Origin: Imperialibacter sp040222385
Lineage (GTDB): Bacteria; Bacteroidota; Bacteroidia; Cytophagales; Cyclobacteriaceae
Direction: 5' to 3'
NCBI RefSeq assembly: GCF_040222385.1
Contig: NZ_JAVKDF010000057.1
Span: 100,615 to 164,614 of the forward strand
Length of the DNA stretch: 64,000 nt
Below the pieces are notes generated by a model. That model was not told the DNA's origin and did no database searches. It worked only from the letters and a program-made list of their open reading frames with translations. Shown one piece after another: positions 9,103 to 17,688 of the stretch. Both the position numbers and the translations under genes were made by a program. Each line of letters begins with the position of its first letter. Position 1 is the stretch's first letter.

Positions 9103-11559
9103 ATGCTTGGAAGAAATCTGGTCATCGCCTGGCGGCATTTACGTAAAGACAAAGTAACTACTGGCATTAACCTGTTAGGAATGGTGATTGGTGTGACCGC
9201 CTGCCTTCTTACCTACCTCATTATTCTGGCCGAGCTTAGTTATGACACCTTTCATAAAGACAGAAGCCGCATCTTCAGGGTAGTTAGCTCATTACAAATG
9301 CCATCGGCAGCGGTGCAGCCTGTAGCCAACATTCCCTACCCGGCTGCTGCCATCATCAGCATGGAATTTGACAGCGTAGAAAGTGTCGCCGTGTTTATGA
9401 CATTCTATGGCAAGGTGGCTATTCCCTTCGAAGACCAGGAATTGATCGTATCCGAGTTACCCGACATTAATGAAGACGTATCGGATATCATCATGACGCA
9501 ACCCAGCTATTTCGATATCTTCCAATACGAGTGGTTAGCTGGTGAAAAAGACAGCGCTCTGCAAAAACCTTTTCAGCTTGTACTAACAGAGAGTAAAGCA
9601 CGTCGATATTTTGGAGGCATTCCGGCAAGTAAAATATTAGGGCGAGAAGTTGTTTACAATGACTCTTTGCGAACCACAGTAGTTGGCGTTGTAAGAGACT
9701 GGAAGCAAAATACCGACTTCATTTTTAACGACTTCATTTCCTTTGAGACGATCAATAAAACCAGCCTGGGAAGAAGATTCCATCTCAATAGCTGGCAAGC
9801 CCCGAATCGGTTTAGCCAAACGTTTGTGAAATTGAAAAAGGGAGCCAGTGCTGCTTCTTTTGAGCACAAGCTGGCGGCGCTGATTGATCAACACACAGAA
9901 GCTAATATCGAAAGTGCCAGGCTACAGCCACTGGCTGGCATCCATTTCGACGAGACCTACAGAGACATGTACTCCAGCAAGGCTCGCCTGCCACTGCTTT
10001 ACACACTCAATGCCATTGCCCTGTTTATTCTTGGGCTGGCGATCATCAATTACATCAACCTGTCCACTGCTCAATCGTTTAGCGGGTCGATAGAAGTTGG
10101 CATCAGGCGGATGCTTGGAGGTCAAAGGAGTACATTAATCATCCAGTTTCTGTTGGAAACATTTCTTCTTACCAGTATGGCCGTTTTGCTGGCCCTACTG
10201 CTGGTGGAACCGGCCCTGGGGCTAATTGCCAGCTATGTTCCGGAAAAAATTGGACTAGACCTGCTCACACCGTCAGCCAGCCTTGGCGTGTTGGGATTGA
10301 CCGTTGTCACCTCTCTCCTCGCTGGTTTTTACCCTGCCCTGGTGGCTACGGGCTACTCGCCACTTGTCGGCCTGGGCAAGCAAAAACTTCCAGTAAAATC
10401 AAAAAGGGATTCTTTCAGAAAAGTACTGATAGTCATTCAGTTCACCATTTCCATAGTGCTAATTAATTGTTCATTGGTTATCAACCAGCAAATTTTCTTT
10501 TTGCTCACTCAAGACCTGGGGGTCAATCAGCACAACATTATCAACTTCAACCTCCCTGGTTTCGGCTATGCTGTAGAGGGTCAGGAAATATATGATAAGG
10601 TCAAAGAAAGCCCTGTTGTGGAAATGGCGAGCCGCAACATGGGCCCTCCTATGGAAAAAGATCATAGAAATGTAATCCTGACTTCTGTCGATCAAAAGAC
10701 TTCCGTTCAGGCTGAGCTGCTGTCCGGCGACGAGCACTATATAGACCTCTTTGAGATCAAAATGATCGCCGGCCGAAATTTTGAGGTGAATAACCGGGAT
10801 TCCCTGACAGAATTTGTTCTCAACGAGTCGGCTGTCCGTGAGTTGGGCTTTGACAAACCAGGAGATGCGCTTGGCGAGCGTGTGGCATGCGACCTGGGCG
10901 TTGGGGGAGGGCGCAGAGCAGGCCAGATTGTAGGCATAGTGGCCGATTTTCATAGCAGGCCACTGAAAGACCCTATTAATCCCGTTTTATTTATTCCTTC
11001 CAACCGCAACCCGAGGACGATAAGTGTAAAGGTTTCTGCCATTAATAGCCAAGAAGAATATGATGCCGTCATCCAAGAGCTAAGCAACGTTTGGCAGGAA
11101 CAATACCCTGGCCAGCAATTCCGCTACAGCTTGCTCGACAGAGAAGTGTTCGGTTACTACGACTGGGAGTTCAATACTGCCCAGATTATCGGGGCAGCTA
11201 CCATTATATCGATTTTCGTTTCATGTATAGGTCTATTTGGTCTGGCTACCTTCACCACCCGGCGGCGTACCAAGGAGATTGGCATTCGCAAAGTAGTAGG
11301 GGCATCGGTTGCCAACATTGTGATGATGCTGTCACGTGAGTTTCTTATCCTCATTGCAATTGCCATCGTCTTTGCCTCACCCATTGCCTGGGTGGTTATG
11401 ACTACCTGGCTGAAGTTCTTTGCTTATCACACCAGCTTTCCTTTATGGACTTTCGTCATTTCCGGGCTTCTCGCATTAGTCATTTCGCTGCTTACCATAG
11501 CTTCCCATGCCATAAAAGTAGCCCGCAAAAGCCCTGTCAATAGCTTGCGTTTTGAGTAA
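9103..11559 (+). CDS. FtsX/MacB-type ABC transporter permease
   Basis: The 818-residue protein has the duplicated MacB/FtsX layout seen in Bacteroidota: an N-terminal membrane helix (about 20-45), a periplasmic MacB_PCD domain, three helices around 300-420, a second helix plus periplasmic domain, and a final three-helix FtsX unit with the conserved RRTKEIGIRKVVGAS motif. Such permeases use a separate ATPase for mechanotransmission or peptide/lipoprotein export. No ATPase gene adjoins it, so it must use a partner encoded elsewhere. Confidence 0.9.
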   Translation: MLGRNLVIAWRHLRKDKVTTGINLLGMVIGVTACLLTYLIILAELSYDTFHKDRSRIFRVVSSLQMPSAAVQPVANIPYPAAAIISMEFDSVESVAVFMTFYGKVAIPFEDQELIVSELPDINEDVSDIIMTQPSYFDIFQYEWLAGEKDSALQKPFQLVLTESKARRYFGGIPASKILGREVVYNDSLRTTVVGVVRDWKQNTDFIFNDFISFETINKTSLGRRFHLNSWQAPNRFSQTFVKLKKGASAASFEHKLAALIDQHTEANIESARLQPLAGIHFDETYRDMYSSKARLPLLYTLNAIALFILGLAIINYINLSTAQSFSGSIEVGIRRMLGGQRSTLIIQFLLETFLLTSMAVLLALLLVEPALGLIASYVPEKIGLDLLTPSASLGVLGLTVVTSLLAGFYPALVATGYSPLVGLGKQKLPVKSKRDSFRKVLIVIQFTISIVLINCSLVINQQIFFLLTQDLGVNQHNIINFNLPGFGYAVEGQEIYDKVKESPVVEMASRNMGPPMEKDHRNVILTSVDQKTSVQAELLSGDEHYIDLFEIKMIAGRNFEVNNRDSLTEFVLNESAVRELGFDKPGDALGERVACDLGVGGGRRAGQIVGIVADFHSRPLKDPINPVLFIPSNRNPRTISVKVSAINSQEEYDAVIQELSNVWQEQYPGQQFRYSLLDREVFGYYDWEFNTAQIIGAATIISIFVSCIGLFGLATFTTRRRTKEIGIRKVVGASVANIVMMLSREFLILIAIAIVFASPIAWVVMTTWLKFFAYHTSFPLWTFVISGLLALVISLLTIASHAIKVARKSPVNSLRFE

Positions 11560-11571
11560 TTACGAAGGTGG

Positions 11572-11664
11572 CTAGCAGTTGCAAAAGTGACTATACGGCC
11601 AAATCATATTCCGAATCGCTGAAATTCGCCAATTGCCTGTTTACTTTCCCACTCTTGTCATTGG
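11572..11664 (-). pseudogene. Remnant of a second NTF2-like gene
   Basis: On the minus strand one frame reads NWRISAIRNMIWPYS before a stop at 11572, closely matching the C-terminus of the intact gene at 7912 (KWRISAIRNMLPAQ). The nucleotide match is about 37 of 45 bases. Upstream the frame is broken by a stop (GK*TGNW), and no N-terminal part remains. It is a decayed duplicate; both copies have the same orientation and flank the DinB-FtsX pair. Confidence 0.65.
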
Positions 11665-11678
11665 GATAAACTAAAGCG

Positions 11679-12602
11679 CTAAAAATTCCTTGCCCTCACC
11701 CTCGTCCATTCTTCTTTGGCTTTGGCAAAATCTTCCCTGAACTCTGCCGATTCAAAAAGTTTGTTCACAAGCTGTCTAGCCAATAGTCTGGAGGCCTCCG
11801 AGTCACTTGGGTAATGCACCCCAATCCTTTCTCTTGAATGGGCCATGTCCAGTGCATCTTTAATAAACACATCCTTGAATTCGGGGGCAAGCTCAGAAAA
11901 AAGATAGGCATTCACATAAGAATTGGCAGCATGACCACTCGGATAAGCTGGCCAATTGGTTTCTTCGAGGTTTTTCAATTTTGGTTCAAGTTTGTAGGGC
12001 CGTATCCTGGCAAATTCTATCTTATACTTCCAGATATAAAAGCTGGCATCGGCCCATACATTTGAAACAAGCTGGGTGGTAGCCGGAAGCGAATCGGCAG
12101 TGAACCAGGTACCGATGGAGCGACCAATAAAATATAAATTCCGTCGCATTCGGGGGTATTCTTTGTCACCCGGCTTATACGAATGACTGAACCAAACAGT
12201 GGCCATATAAAGACAGATGTCCATGTCTTCCTTAAAACGCTGCTCCTGCAACGCCAGCAAATAGTCTATCTCTTTTCTTGTTTGTTCAGAGCTGTTGGCG
12301 GGGTAAGCTTTGATTTCAAAACTTTCATTCTCAGTGAGATAATAAGGTTTCCGGCTCTTTGCCCGCTGTAGGTCTTTGTCCGTCAGCGGATATTTCAACC
12401 GGTCGATCTCCTCCCCGCTCTCTGACGGCTGCGCATCGAATTTCGAAATGCTTTTGTAGTGACCCCGAACCGGGTCGGGTTGTTTTTCTTTGTACAATTC
12501 ACTCCCAGCTCCAGTGAGCGGCTGAGCAACCAACGTCGCAACGGAAATAGTCAACATCAGAAAGAAGGCACTGCCTGTTCTCCAGAAATAAATGTGGTTC
12601 AT
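11679..12602 (-). CDS. Class A (PhoN-type) PAP2 family acid phosphatase
   Basis: A 307-residue exported protein with a signal peptide (ending near LVAQP). The three-part phosphatase signature is complete: K194-x6-R201-P, PSGH at 221-224, and SRE-R-x-GVH263-YPSD266. The family is vanadium-haloperoxidase-like and hydrolyses phosphomonoesters or lipid phosphates through a phospho-histidine. It has no membrane-spanning helices beyond the signal, so it resembles the soluble periplasmic PhoN type. It is divergent from the TetR gene, and the shared upstream region carries the TetR operators. Confidence 0.9.
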   Translation of the reverse strand: MNHIYFWRTGSAFFLMLTISVATLVAQPLTGAGSELYKEKQPDPVRGHYKSISKFDAQPSESGEEIDRLKYPLTDKDLQRAKSRKPYYLTENESFEIKAYPANSSEQTRKEIDYLLALQEQRFKEDMDICLYMATVWFSHSYKPGDKEYPRMRRNLYFIGRSIGTWFTADSLPATTQLVSNVWADASFYIWKYKIEFARIRPYKLEPKLKNLEETNWPAYPSGHAANSYVNAYLFSELAPEFKDVFIKDALDMAHSRERIGVHYPSDSEASRLLARQLVNKLFESAEFREDFAKAKEEWTRVRARNF

Positions 12603-12750
12603 AGTGTAGTTTTTTTGTTTGGAGACGAGGCACTTTATGAAAAGACGCTTCCCGGTTAAAAAAATCTGCAGTTGCCCCTATTCCGATCTCGTCTGGCAAG
12701 GTCAAAAAAATCCGGCTTACCCTAACCACAGAAAAAAATATCTATAAAAA

Positions 12751-12808
12751 TGACCGGCTAGTCATAATAATTGACTACAATTGTGACTGCATGGTCATAA
12801 TTAGTCAA
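12751..12808 (+). promoter_or_regulatory. TetR operator cluster
   Basis: Two identical-architecture inverted repeats TGAC-N6-GTCA occur at 12751-12764 and 12784-12797. A third, wider pair (TTGACTA at 12771-12777 and TAGTCAA at 12802-12808) surrounds the second. They lie 5-60 bp before the start of the TetR-family gene, which is the usual place for autoregulation. The assignment to this TetR is inference. Confidence 0.65.
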
Positions 12809-12812
12809 TACA

Positions 12813-13472
12813 ATGCCAAAAGCCACTTTTAACAAACTGAAGCCAGATAAGAGAAAGCAGTTCACAGACGCCTTTCTCCGTGAATTTGCCCTTCACAGTT
12901 ATGACGAAGCCTCATTGACTTCTGTGGTATCGGAGCTTGGAATCGCCAAGGGCAGTGTTTACCAGTACTTTAATGACAAGCTCGACCTGTTTACCTTTCT
13001 GGTTGGCGAAGGTGCGGCTGTGAAGGCAAACTATATTGGCCATTTGAAAAGAACCGACTTCCCCGACTTTTGGCTCTATTTTCGGGCGTTATATGAACGT
13101 GGTGTAAAGTTTGACCTTGAGAATCCTTTGCAAAGCCATTTTCTCCACAAGCTGGTCGACAACATCAACTCTCCTTCTATCCAACACCTATACAAAAACA
13201 TGCTAGATCAAACCGTGACTGTCTTTGAAAAAATGGTCGAAAGCGAGATAGCAATAGGGAAGTTCAGAAGGGATATCCCTGCCAAAACTCAGGGTTTCTT
13301 CCTTTACAAAGCAAGTCTTGCTATTAACGACCAATTACTGGCACTAGGAGAAATTGACCCGAAAAAAAGTATTGAGAAAGGCCTGCCTGTTTTTCATAAA
13401 AAGGAAGAGGTGTTGCTCCGAACTGTAGATCAGTACATAGAAATCTTGAAAGCTGCTTTAGACAAAAGATGA
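12813..13472 (+). CDS. TetR/AcrR family transcriptional regulator
   Basis: A 219-residue regulator with an N-terminal HTH (about 15-60; TSVVSELGIAKGSVYQYFNDKLDL is the recognition region) and an all-helical ligand-binding domain. It is the first gene of a four-gene operon: it ends 4 bp before the ABC ATPase gene. It most likely represses its own efflux operon through the TGAC-N6-GTCA sites just upstream and is released by the transported compound or a related ligand. Confidence 0.92.
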   Translation: MPKATFNKLKPDKRKQFTDAFLREFALHSYDEASLTSVVSELGIAKGSVYQYFNDKLDLFTFLVGEGAAVKANYIGHLKRTDFPDFWLYFRALYERGVKFDLENPLQSHFLHKLVDNINSPSIQHLYKNMLDQTVTVFEKMVESEIAIGKFRRDIPAKTQGFFLYKASLAINDQLLALGEIDPKKSIEKGLPVFHKKEEVLLRTVDQYIEILKAALDKR

Positions 13473-13476
13473 AACG

Positions 13477-14328
13477 ATGATAGAGGTAAAAAAACTTGAG
13501 TTCACGTATCCGGGTAACGATACCCCAACATTGAAACAACTCAGCTTCGAAATAAAGAGAGGTGAGATCTTCGGTTTTCTCGGCCCGTCAGGGGCTGGCA
13601 AAAGCACTGCGCAGAAAATACTTTACAAGACTCTCAACGGCTACAAAGGTGAGGTGATCATAGACGGCAAAGACGTGAACAGCTGGGATCAGTCCTACTT
13701 CGAGAATATTGGAGTGGGTTTTGAGCTGCCTAATCACTATTTGAAGCTTACAGGAAAAGAGAACCTGGCTCTGTTTGCTTCCTTCTACCGTAAAAACAAG
13801 CCGGCTGACCTTCTGCATTTGTTTGAAATGGTAGGCCTTGAGAAGGACATGGACAAGGCTGTGGAAACCTACTCGAAAGGCATGAAAATGCGCCTGAATT
13901 TTATCAGAGCGATCCAACACGATCCGGACATCCTCTACTTTGACGAGCCCACCTCCGGCCTCGATCCGGTAAATGCGCAGATTATAAGAAAACATATTAT
14001 GAGGTTGAAAGAGGCTGGAAAAACCATCTTCATCACCACACATAGCATGCACACCGCAGATGAGCTTTGTGACAGGGTGGGGTTTATTGTGGATGGCGAA
14101 CTGCGGATCACCGACACACCCGAAAGGCTGAAAGCAAAGTACGGTAAACAGGCGGTGGAAGTGCAGCTAGCAGATGGCCAAATGCAGGAATTTCCCCTGG
14201 CTGGCCTTGGTGAGAATGCTGGCTTTACTTCCTTCATCAGGCTTGGCGAGGTAAACAAAATTCACACCCTGGAGGCAAGCCTGGAAGAGGTTTTTATTAA
14301 GGTAACCGGAAAACCTTTGAAAGCATGA
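13477..14328 (+). CDS. ABC-2 type transporter ATP-binding protein
   Basis: The 283-residue ATPase has Walker A GPSGAGKST (36-44), a signature region YSKGMKMRL, Walker B ILYFDEPTSGLDP and a switch histidine in ITTHS. The divergent signature (SKGMK in place of LSGGQ) is normal for ABC-2 exporters. A C-terminal extension of about 60 residues follows. Its stop codon overlaps the start of the first permease gene by 4 bp (ATGA), which suggests translational coupling. It powers the two permeases downstream in exporting a drug-like compound. Confidence 0.93.
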   Translation: MIEVKKLEFTYPGNDTPTLKQLSFEIKRGEIFGFLGPSGAGKSTAQKILYKTLNGYKGEVIIDGKDVNSWDQSYFENIGVGFELPNHYLKLTGKENLALFASFYRKNKPADLLHLFEMVGLEKDMDKAVETYSKGMKMRLNFIRAIQHDPDILYFDEPTSGLDPVNAQIIRKHIMRLKEAGKTIFITTHSMHTADELCDRVGFIVDGELRITDTPERLKAKYGKQAVEVQLADGQMQEFPLAGLGENAGFTSFIRLGEVNKIHTLEASLEEVFIKVTGKPLKA

Positions 14329-15023
14329 TAGCACTCGGCCAGCAGCTCAAATGGCAATTCATTCTGCTGCAAAAAAACAACATCATTGGCATTAGCCTTG
14401 GCGTCACGCTTGTCTATGGGATAGTGCTCTATTTCTTGAGATCATGGGGAAGTCTGAACGAGCTACTCGTGTTCCTCGTGCTCAACGACCCGTCAGTCAT
14501 AGGCTATTTCTTTATCGCACTGGCCATTTACACCGAAAGAAAGCACCAAATTCTCCCTGCAATCTTCGTTTCGCCTATCAATTTGCATCACTACCTTCTT
14601 TCAAAAGTCCTTTCTCTGTCCATTGTCGGCCTGGTCTGTTCTCTTGGGCTCGCCTTTTCAGTAAAAGGATTCTCTTTCGATATTCTCTCATACGCTATCG
14701 GGGCTTTTTCCATCTGCGTGCTATCCGCTTTATTAGGTATTGCCATGCTGACCTTTGCCGATGAGTTTCTCAATTTTGCCATGCTGTCTATTCCAGTATT
14801 CATGGTCTTTGTCAATTTGCCAGTACTCAACTACCTGGGCGCTGTTGATCTCGGCTCAATAGTTAATATTTTCCCAGTGCAGGCAAGTCTTTCACTCATT
14901 GCCGATTCACTGGTGGACAGCACCCACCCAACAGCGTTATCGTTCCTCCCGGTAATCATCTGGCCTCCGCTATTCTACCTGTTGGCTTTCCGCCTGTTCA
15001 ACAAAAAATTGATCCACCACTAA
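14325..15023 (+). CDS. ABC-2 type export permease, subunit 1
   Basis: A 232-residue membrane protein with six predicted helices and no extended soluble domain. It overlaps the ATPase gene by 4 bp and is followed 3 bp later by a second permease of the same size, so the transporter is probably a heterodimer of half-size permeases with two ATPase copies. The pairing resembles the fluoroquinolone exporter type, but sequence similarity to any characterised exporter is not certain. Confidence 0.85.
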   Translation: MIALGQQLKWQFILLQKNNIIGISLGVTLVYGIVLYFLRSWGSLNELLVFLVLNDPSVIGYFFIALAIYTERKHQILPAIFVSPINLHHYLLSKVLSLSIVGLVCSLGLAFSVKGFSFDILSYAIGAFSICVLSALLGIAMLTFADEFLNFAMLSIPVFMVFVNLPVLNYLGAVDLGSIVNIFPVQASLSLIADSLVDSTHPTALSFLPVIIWPPLFYLLAFRLFNKKLIHH

Positions 15024-15026
15024 GTT

Positions 15027-15737
15027 ATGAAGACAGTTATTAAGCTCGCCGTCACAGATTTTAAGCTCATTTTCAGGAGTCCCTCTTTGCGTGGCTTTCT
15101 GGTGTTGCCAATTCTACTTTATGTGCTCATTGTTTGGTTTGTACCAGGCCTCGTTGAAAAATATGACTTTCTTACCCCCTATTTACCAGTATTTTTGGTG
15201 ATTGGAGTAATCGAAAACACGCAGACATTTTGCTTCATTAGCAGCATGGTGCTGATTGATGAGAAGGAAACCGAAGTCGCCAGACTTTATGGCGTAGTGC
15301 CGCTTACTCATATCCAATACCTTTTTTCGAGAATGCTTATCCCCTTTCTGTTCACCGTTTTGCTAAATGTCGGTCTGCTGGCGGTACAGCCCTTCTATCC
15401 GATCCACTGGGTGGCTAACCTGACCATCTCACTATTAACAGCTTGTGTGGTGCCAGTGTATGTTTTGGGCATCAATGCGCTTGTGAAAAACAGAATGGAA
15501 GGACTGATTTACATCAAAGCTTTTAACATAGTCGTTCTGGTGCCTGTGGCAGCTTTTTTTCTCCCCCTACATTTTAGTCCGGCTTTCGGCATCTTCCCTA
15601 CGCACTGGATCTTCCAAAGTATAGCCAATGTTACTGCAGGTCTGCCGATTGTTGGCGTTATCACTATCGGCTCCACTTATTTCTTGTTGTTGTTGATCTT
15701 TGTGTCAAAAGCCTTTTTGAAAAAACACTTTATTTAA
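15027..15737 (+). CDS. ABC-2 type export permease, subunit 2
   Basis: A 236-residue membrane protein with six hydrophobic segments; a conserved-looking motif VLIDEKETEVARLYGVVPLT lies after the second helix, where ABC-2 permeases carry the coupling helix. It is the last gene of the tetR-ABC operon. No strong terminator is visible before the sigma factor gene 66 bp downstream, so some read-through is possible. Confidence 0.85.
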   Translation: MKTVIKLAVTDFKLIFRSPSLRGFLVLPILLYVLIVWFVPGLVEKYDFLTPYLPVFLVIGVIENTQTFCFISSMVLIDEKETEVARLYGVVPLTHIQYLFSRMLIPFLFTVLLNVGLLAVQPFYPIHWVANLTISLLTACVVPVYVLGINALVKNRMEGLIYIKAFNIVVLVPVAAFFLPLHFSPAFGIFPTHWIFQSIANVTAGLPIVGVITIGSTYFLLLLIFVSKAFLKKHFI

Positions 15738-15803
15738 GTGCACATTGTTTGAAAAATTTACCAGAGAATAGCGTCTTTTTTTCTATTGCATCGTCTATAT
15801 TAA

Positions 15804-16394
15804 ATGAACACAACCGACATGCACACTACCGAATTCATCTGGACATCCTTTCATAAAGAGCTACAAGCATTTATCAGGCACTCGCTGAAAGACGAAATGG
15901 CAAGTGACGATGTGTTGCAGGATGTCTTTGTAAAAATCCACACCAGGCGGCATACACTGAAAGATGAGGGAAAACTGGTGAGCTGGGTGTGGCAAATCAC
16001 ACGAAACACGGTGCTGGATCATTTCAGGACAAAAAAGCAATTCACCGAGCTGCCTGGCGACCTCGTATTGCAGCAAGAGGAGAATCCATTCAATGCCACG
16101 TTTGCCCAATGCATGTCACCTTTTATTCACAATCTTTCTCCGCAGCACAAAGAAGCCATTAAAAAAGTAGATATTGAGGGGATGCCACAAAAACAGTTTG
16201 CTGAGCAGGAGGGCATTAGTTACACAGCCGCCAAATCGAGGGTGCAGAGAGCCAGGCTTCGCCTGAAAGACTTGTTTTTGGAATGCTGCGCTATTCCAGC
16301 CGACAAGTATGGCAATATCCTGGATATGATCCCTCAAAAAAATTGTCGCTGCAAGGAGCGTCCTTCTCCCCATGTCCTCGTCTCTTCTATGTAA
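15804..16394 (+). CDS. sigZ: RNA polymerase sigma factor, SigZ type
   Basis: A 196-residue ECF-type sigma factor. Region 2 is visible around DEMASDDVLQDVFVKIH and WVWQITRNTVLDHFR, and region 4 around PQKQFAEQEGISYTAAKSRVQRAR. The C-terminus has an extra cysteine motif: ECC at the end of region 4, then DKYGNI and finally CRC, a pattern I associate with SigZ proteins. These cysteines could sense redox state or a metal. No anti-sigma factor gene follows. Instead a six-cysteine micropeptide gene begins 16 bp after the stop codon and shares the same terminator. Confidence 0.88.
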   Translation: MNTTDMHTTEFIWTSFHKELQAFIRHSLKDEMASDDVLQDVFVKIHTRRHTLKDEGKLVSWVWQITRNTVLDHFRTKKQFTELPGDLVLQQEENPFNATFAQCMSPFIHNLSPQHKEAIKKVDIEGMPQKQFAEQEGISYTAAKSRVQRARLRLKDLFLECCAIPADKYGNILDMIPQKNCRCKERPSPHVLVSSM

Positions 16395-16410
16395 ACAAAC
16401 ATATACTATT

Positions 16411-16473
16411 ATGGGAGACGATTGTTGTGGTGGAGGTTGCTGCGGAGGCGGTAGCTCTACAGGATGCTGCTAA
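16411..16473 (+). CDS. Cysteine/glycine-rich micropeptide downstream of SigZ
   Basis: A 20-codon frame reads MGDD-CC-GGG-CC-GGGSSTG-CC: three CC pairs separated by glycine-rich spacers. It starts 16 bp after the sigma factor gene and is followed at 16502 by a good terminator, so it is the last element of the transcript. The strict CC periodicity is unlikely in random DNA. It could bind a thiophilic metal or be a redox partner of the cysteine tail of SigZ. I recognise no family. It is below normal gene-calling limits. Confidence 0.55.
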   Translation: MGDDCCGGGCCGGGSSTGCC

Positions 16474-16501
16474 TCTGAAATGACAGCATATCGAAAATGA
16501 A

Positions 16502-16526
16502 GGAGGCCGGGAGGTCTCCTTTTTTG
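16502..16526 (+). terminator. Terminator of the SigZ-micropeptide unit
   Basis: A 7-bp stem with one G-U pair (16502-16508 with 16513-16519), loop GGGA, is followed by six T residues. Confidence 0.85.
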
Positions 16527-16638
16527 TTTGAAACTAAGGTATATCAGGTTTCAGTCAATGTTCAGTGCGTTTGGCCAAATCCCGAATAATTAGATAAGCG
16601 GCTTACCCTGATCCCGTCAAATATTTTAAATTAGCTAA

Positions 16639-17613
16639 ATGAAAACACCTACTTACTCCCGCCGCAGTGCACTTAAATATCTTGGCGGCACCGCCGGCCT
16701 CATGGCATTGCCGTCCGTTGGATTTAGCAGCCCCACTACATCTCTCATTGAAGACAGCGCCACCGGCATGCTGAAGAGTGCCGCAGGCGACTTCATTCCC
16801 TGCCTCAACATGGCCACGATCATGGGGCAAAACCTGGGCTTTGTGAAGGAACTCGAAACAGCGTCCAAAGGCGGCTTCCGGGCTGTAGAAATATGGATTC
16901 CTACCCTGCAGAAGTACCTCGATGGTGGTGGGACGATCAAAGAAGCGGCCAAAATCATCAAAGACCTTGGAATCAGTGTTGAAAATACCATTGGTTTTGC
17001 GCAGTGGATAGTGGACGACGAAGCTACCCGAAGCAAAGGATTGGAGCAGTTGAAAAAAGAAATGGATATGCTGGCTCAGTTAGGCTGCAAACGTATTGCA
17101 GCACCACCGTCGGGTGCCACGGCCGAGGCGGGCCTCGATTTGTACAAAGCAGCCGAGCGGTATCGAACCATTCTGGAAATGGGAGATCAGTCGGGCGTTG
17201 TTCCTCAACTGGAGATTTGGGGGCATTCCAAAAACCTTCACAAGCTCAGCCAGGCATTGTTTGTGGCTGCAGAGTCGGGCCACGCATCTGCGTGTATCAA
17301 CCTGGATATCTTCCACTTGTACAAAGGAGGTTCCAGCTACGACACGCTGCAAATAGCCAATCCACTGTCAGTTCAGGTGCTGCATGTGAATGACTACACC
17401 AACATTCCGAGGGATGTTGTGAAAGACGCAGACAGGATTTACCCCGGGGAAGGATTAGCTCCAACAAAGAAGATACTTCAGGCATTTCAGTCGCCAAAGA
17501 GGCCGCTGATTCTGTCTTTAGAAGTCTTCAATAAAGAATATTGGGCGCAGGATGCCCTTGAAGTATGTAAGACAGGGTTGGCGAAAGTGAAGGCAATTGC
17601 CCAGGGACTCTGA
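16639..17613 (+). CDS. Exported sugar phosphate isomerase/epimerase-like TIM barrel protein
   Basis: A 324-residue protein with a Tat-like leader (SRRSALKYLGGTAGLMALP) followed by an AP endonuclease 2/xylose-isomerase-like barrel. Metal ligands expected for the fold are plausible at LEIWGH, INLDIFHLY, HVNDY and SLEVF. Members of this clan with leaders in Bacteroidota act on sugars or inositols in the periplasm; the reaction cannot be assigned. It is convergent with an aldo/keto reductase, with one shared hairpin between them. Confidence 0.85.
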   Translation: MKTPTYSRRSALKYLGGTAGLMALPSVGFSSPTTSLIEDSATGMLKSAAGDFIPCLNMATIMGQNLGFVKELETASKGGFRAVEIWIPTLQKYLDGGGTIKEAAKIIKDLGISVENTIGFAQWIVDDEATRSKGLEQLKKEMDMLAQLGCKRIAAPPSGATAEAGLDLYKAAERYRTILEMGDQSGVVPQLEIWGHSKNLHKLSQALFVAAESGHASACINLDIFHLYKGGSSYDTLQIANPLSVQVLHVNDYTNIPRDVVKDADRIYPGEGLAPTKKILQAFQSPKRPLILSLEVFNKEYWAQDALEVCKTGLAKVKAIAQGL

Positions 17614-17645
17614 TACAGGCCAATTTTATTGCAATTCAAAGAGTA

Positions 17646-17681
17646 GAAGCCACTTCCCAAGACTTGTTGGGAAGTGGCTTC
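17646..17681. terminator. Long hairpin between convergent genes
   Basis: A perfect 15-bp inverted repeat (17646-17660 with 17667-17681) with a 6-nt loop sits between two convergent genes and can serve as a bidirectional terminator. The T tracts are short. Confidence 0.7.
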
Positions 17682-17688
17682 GCAAGTT

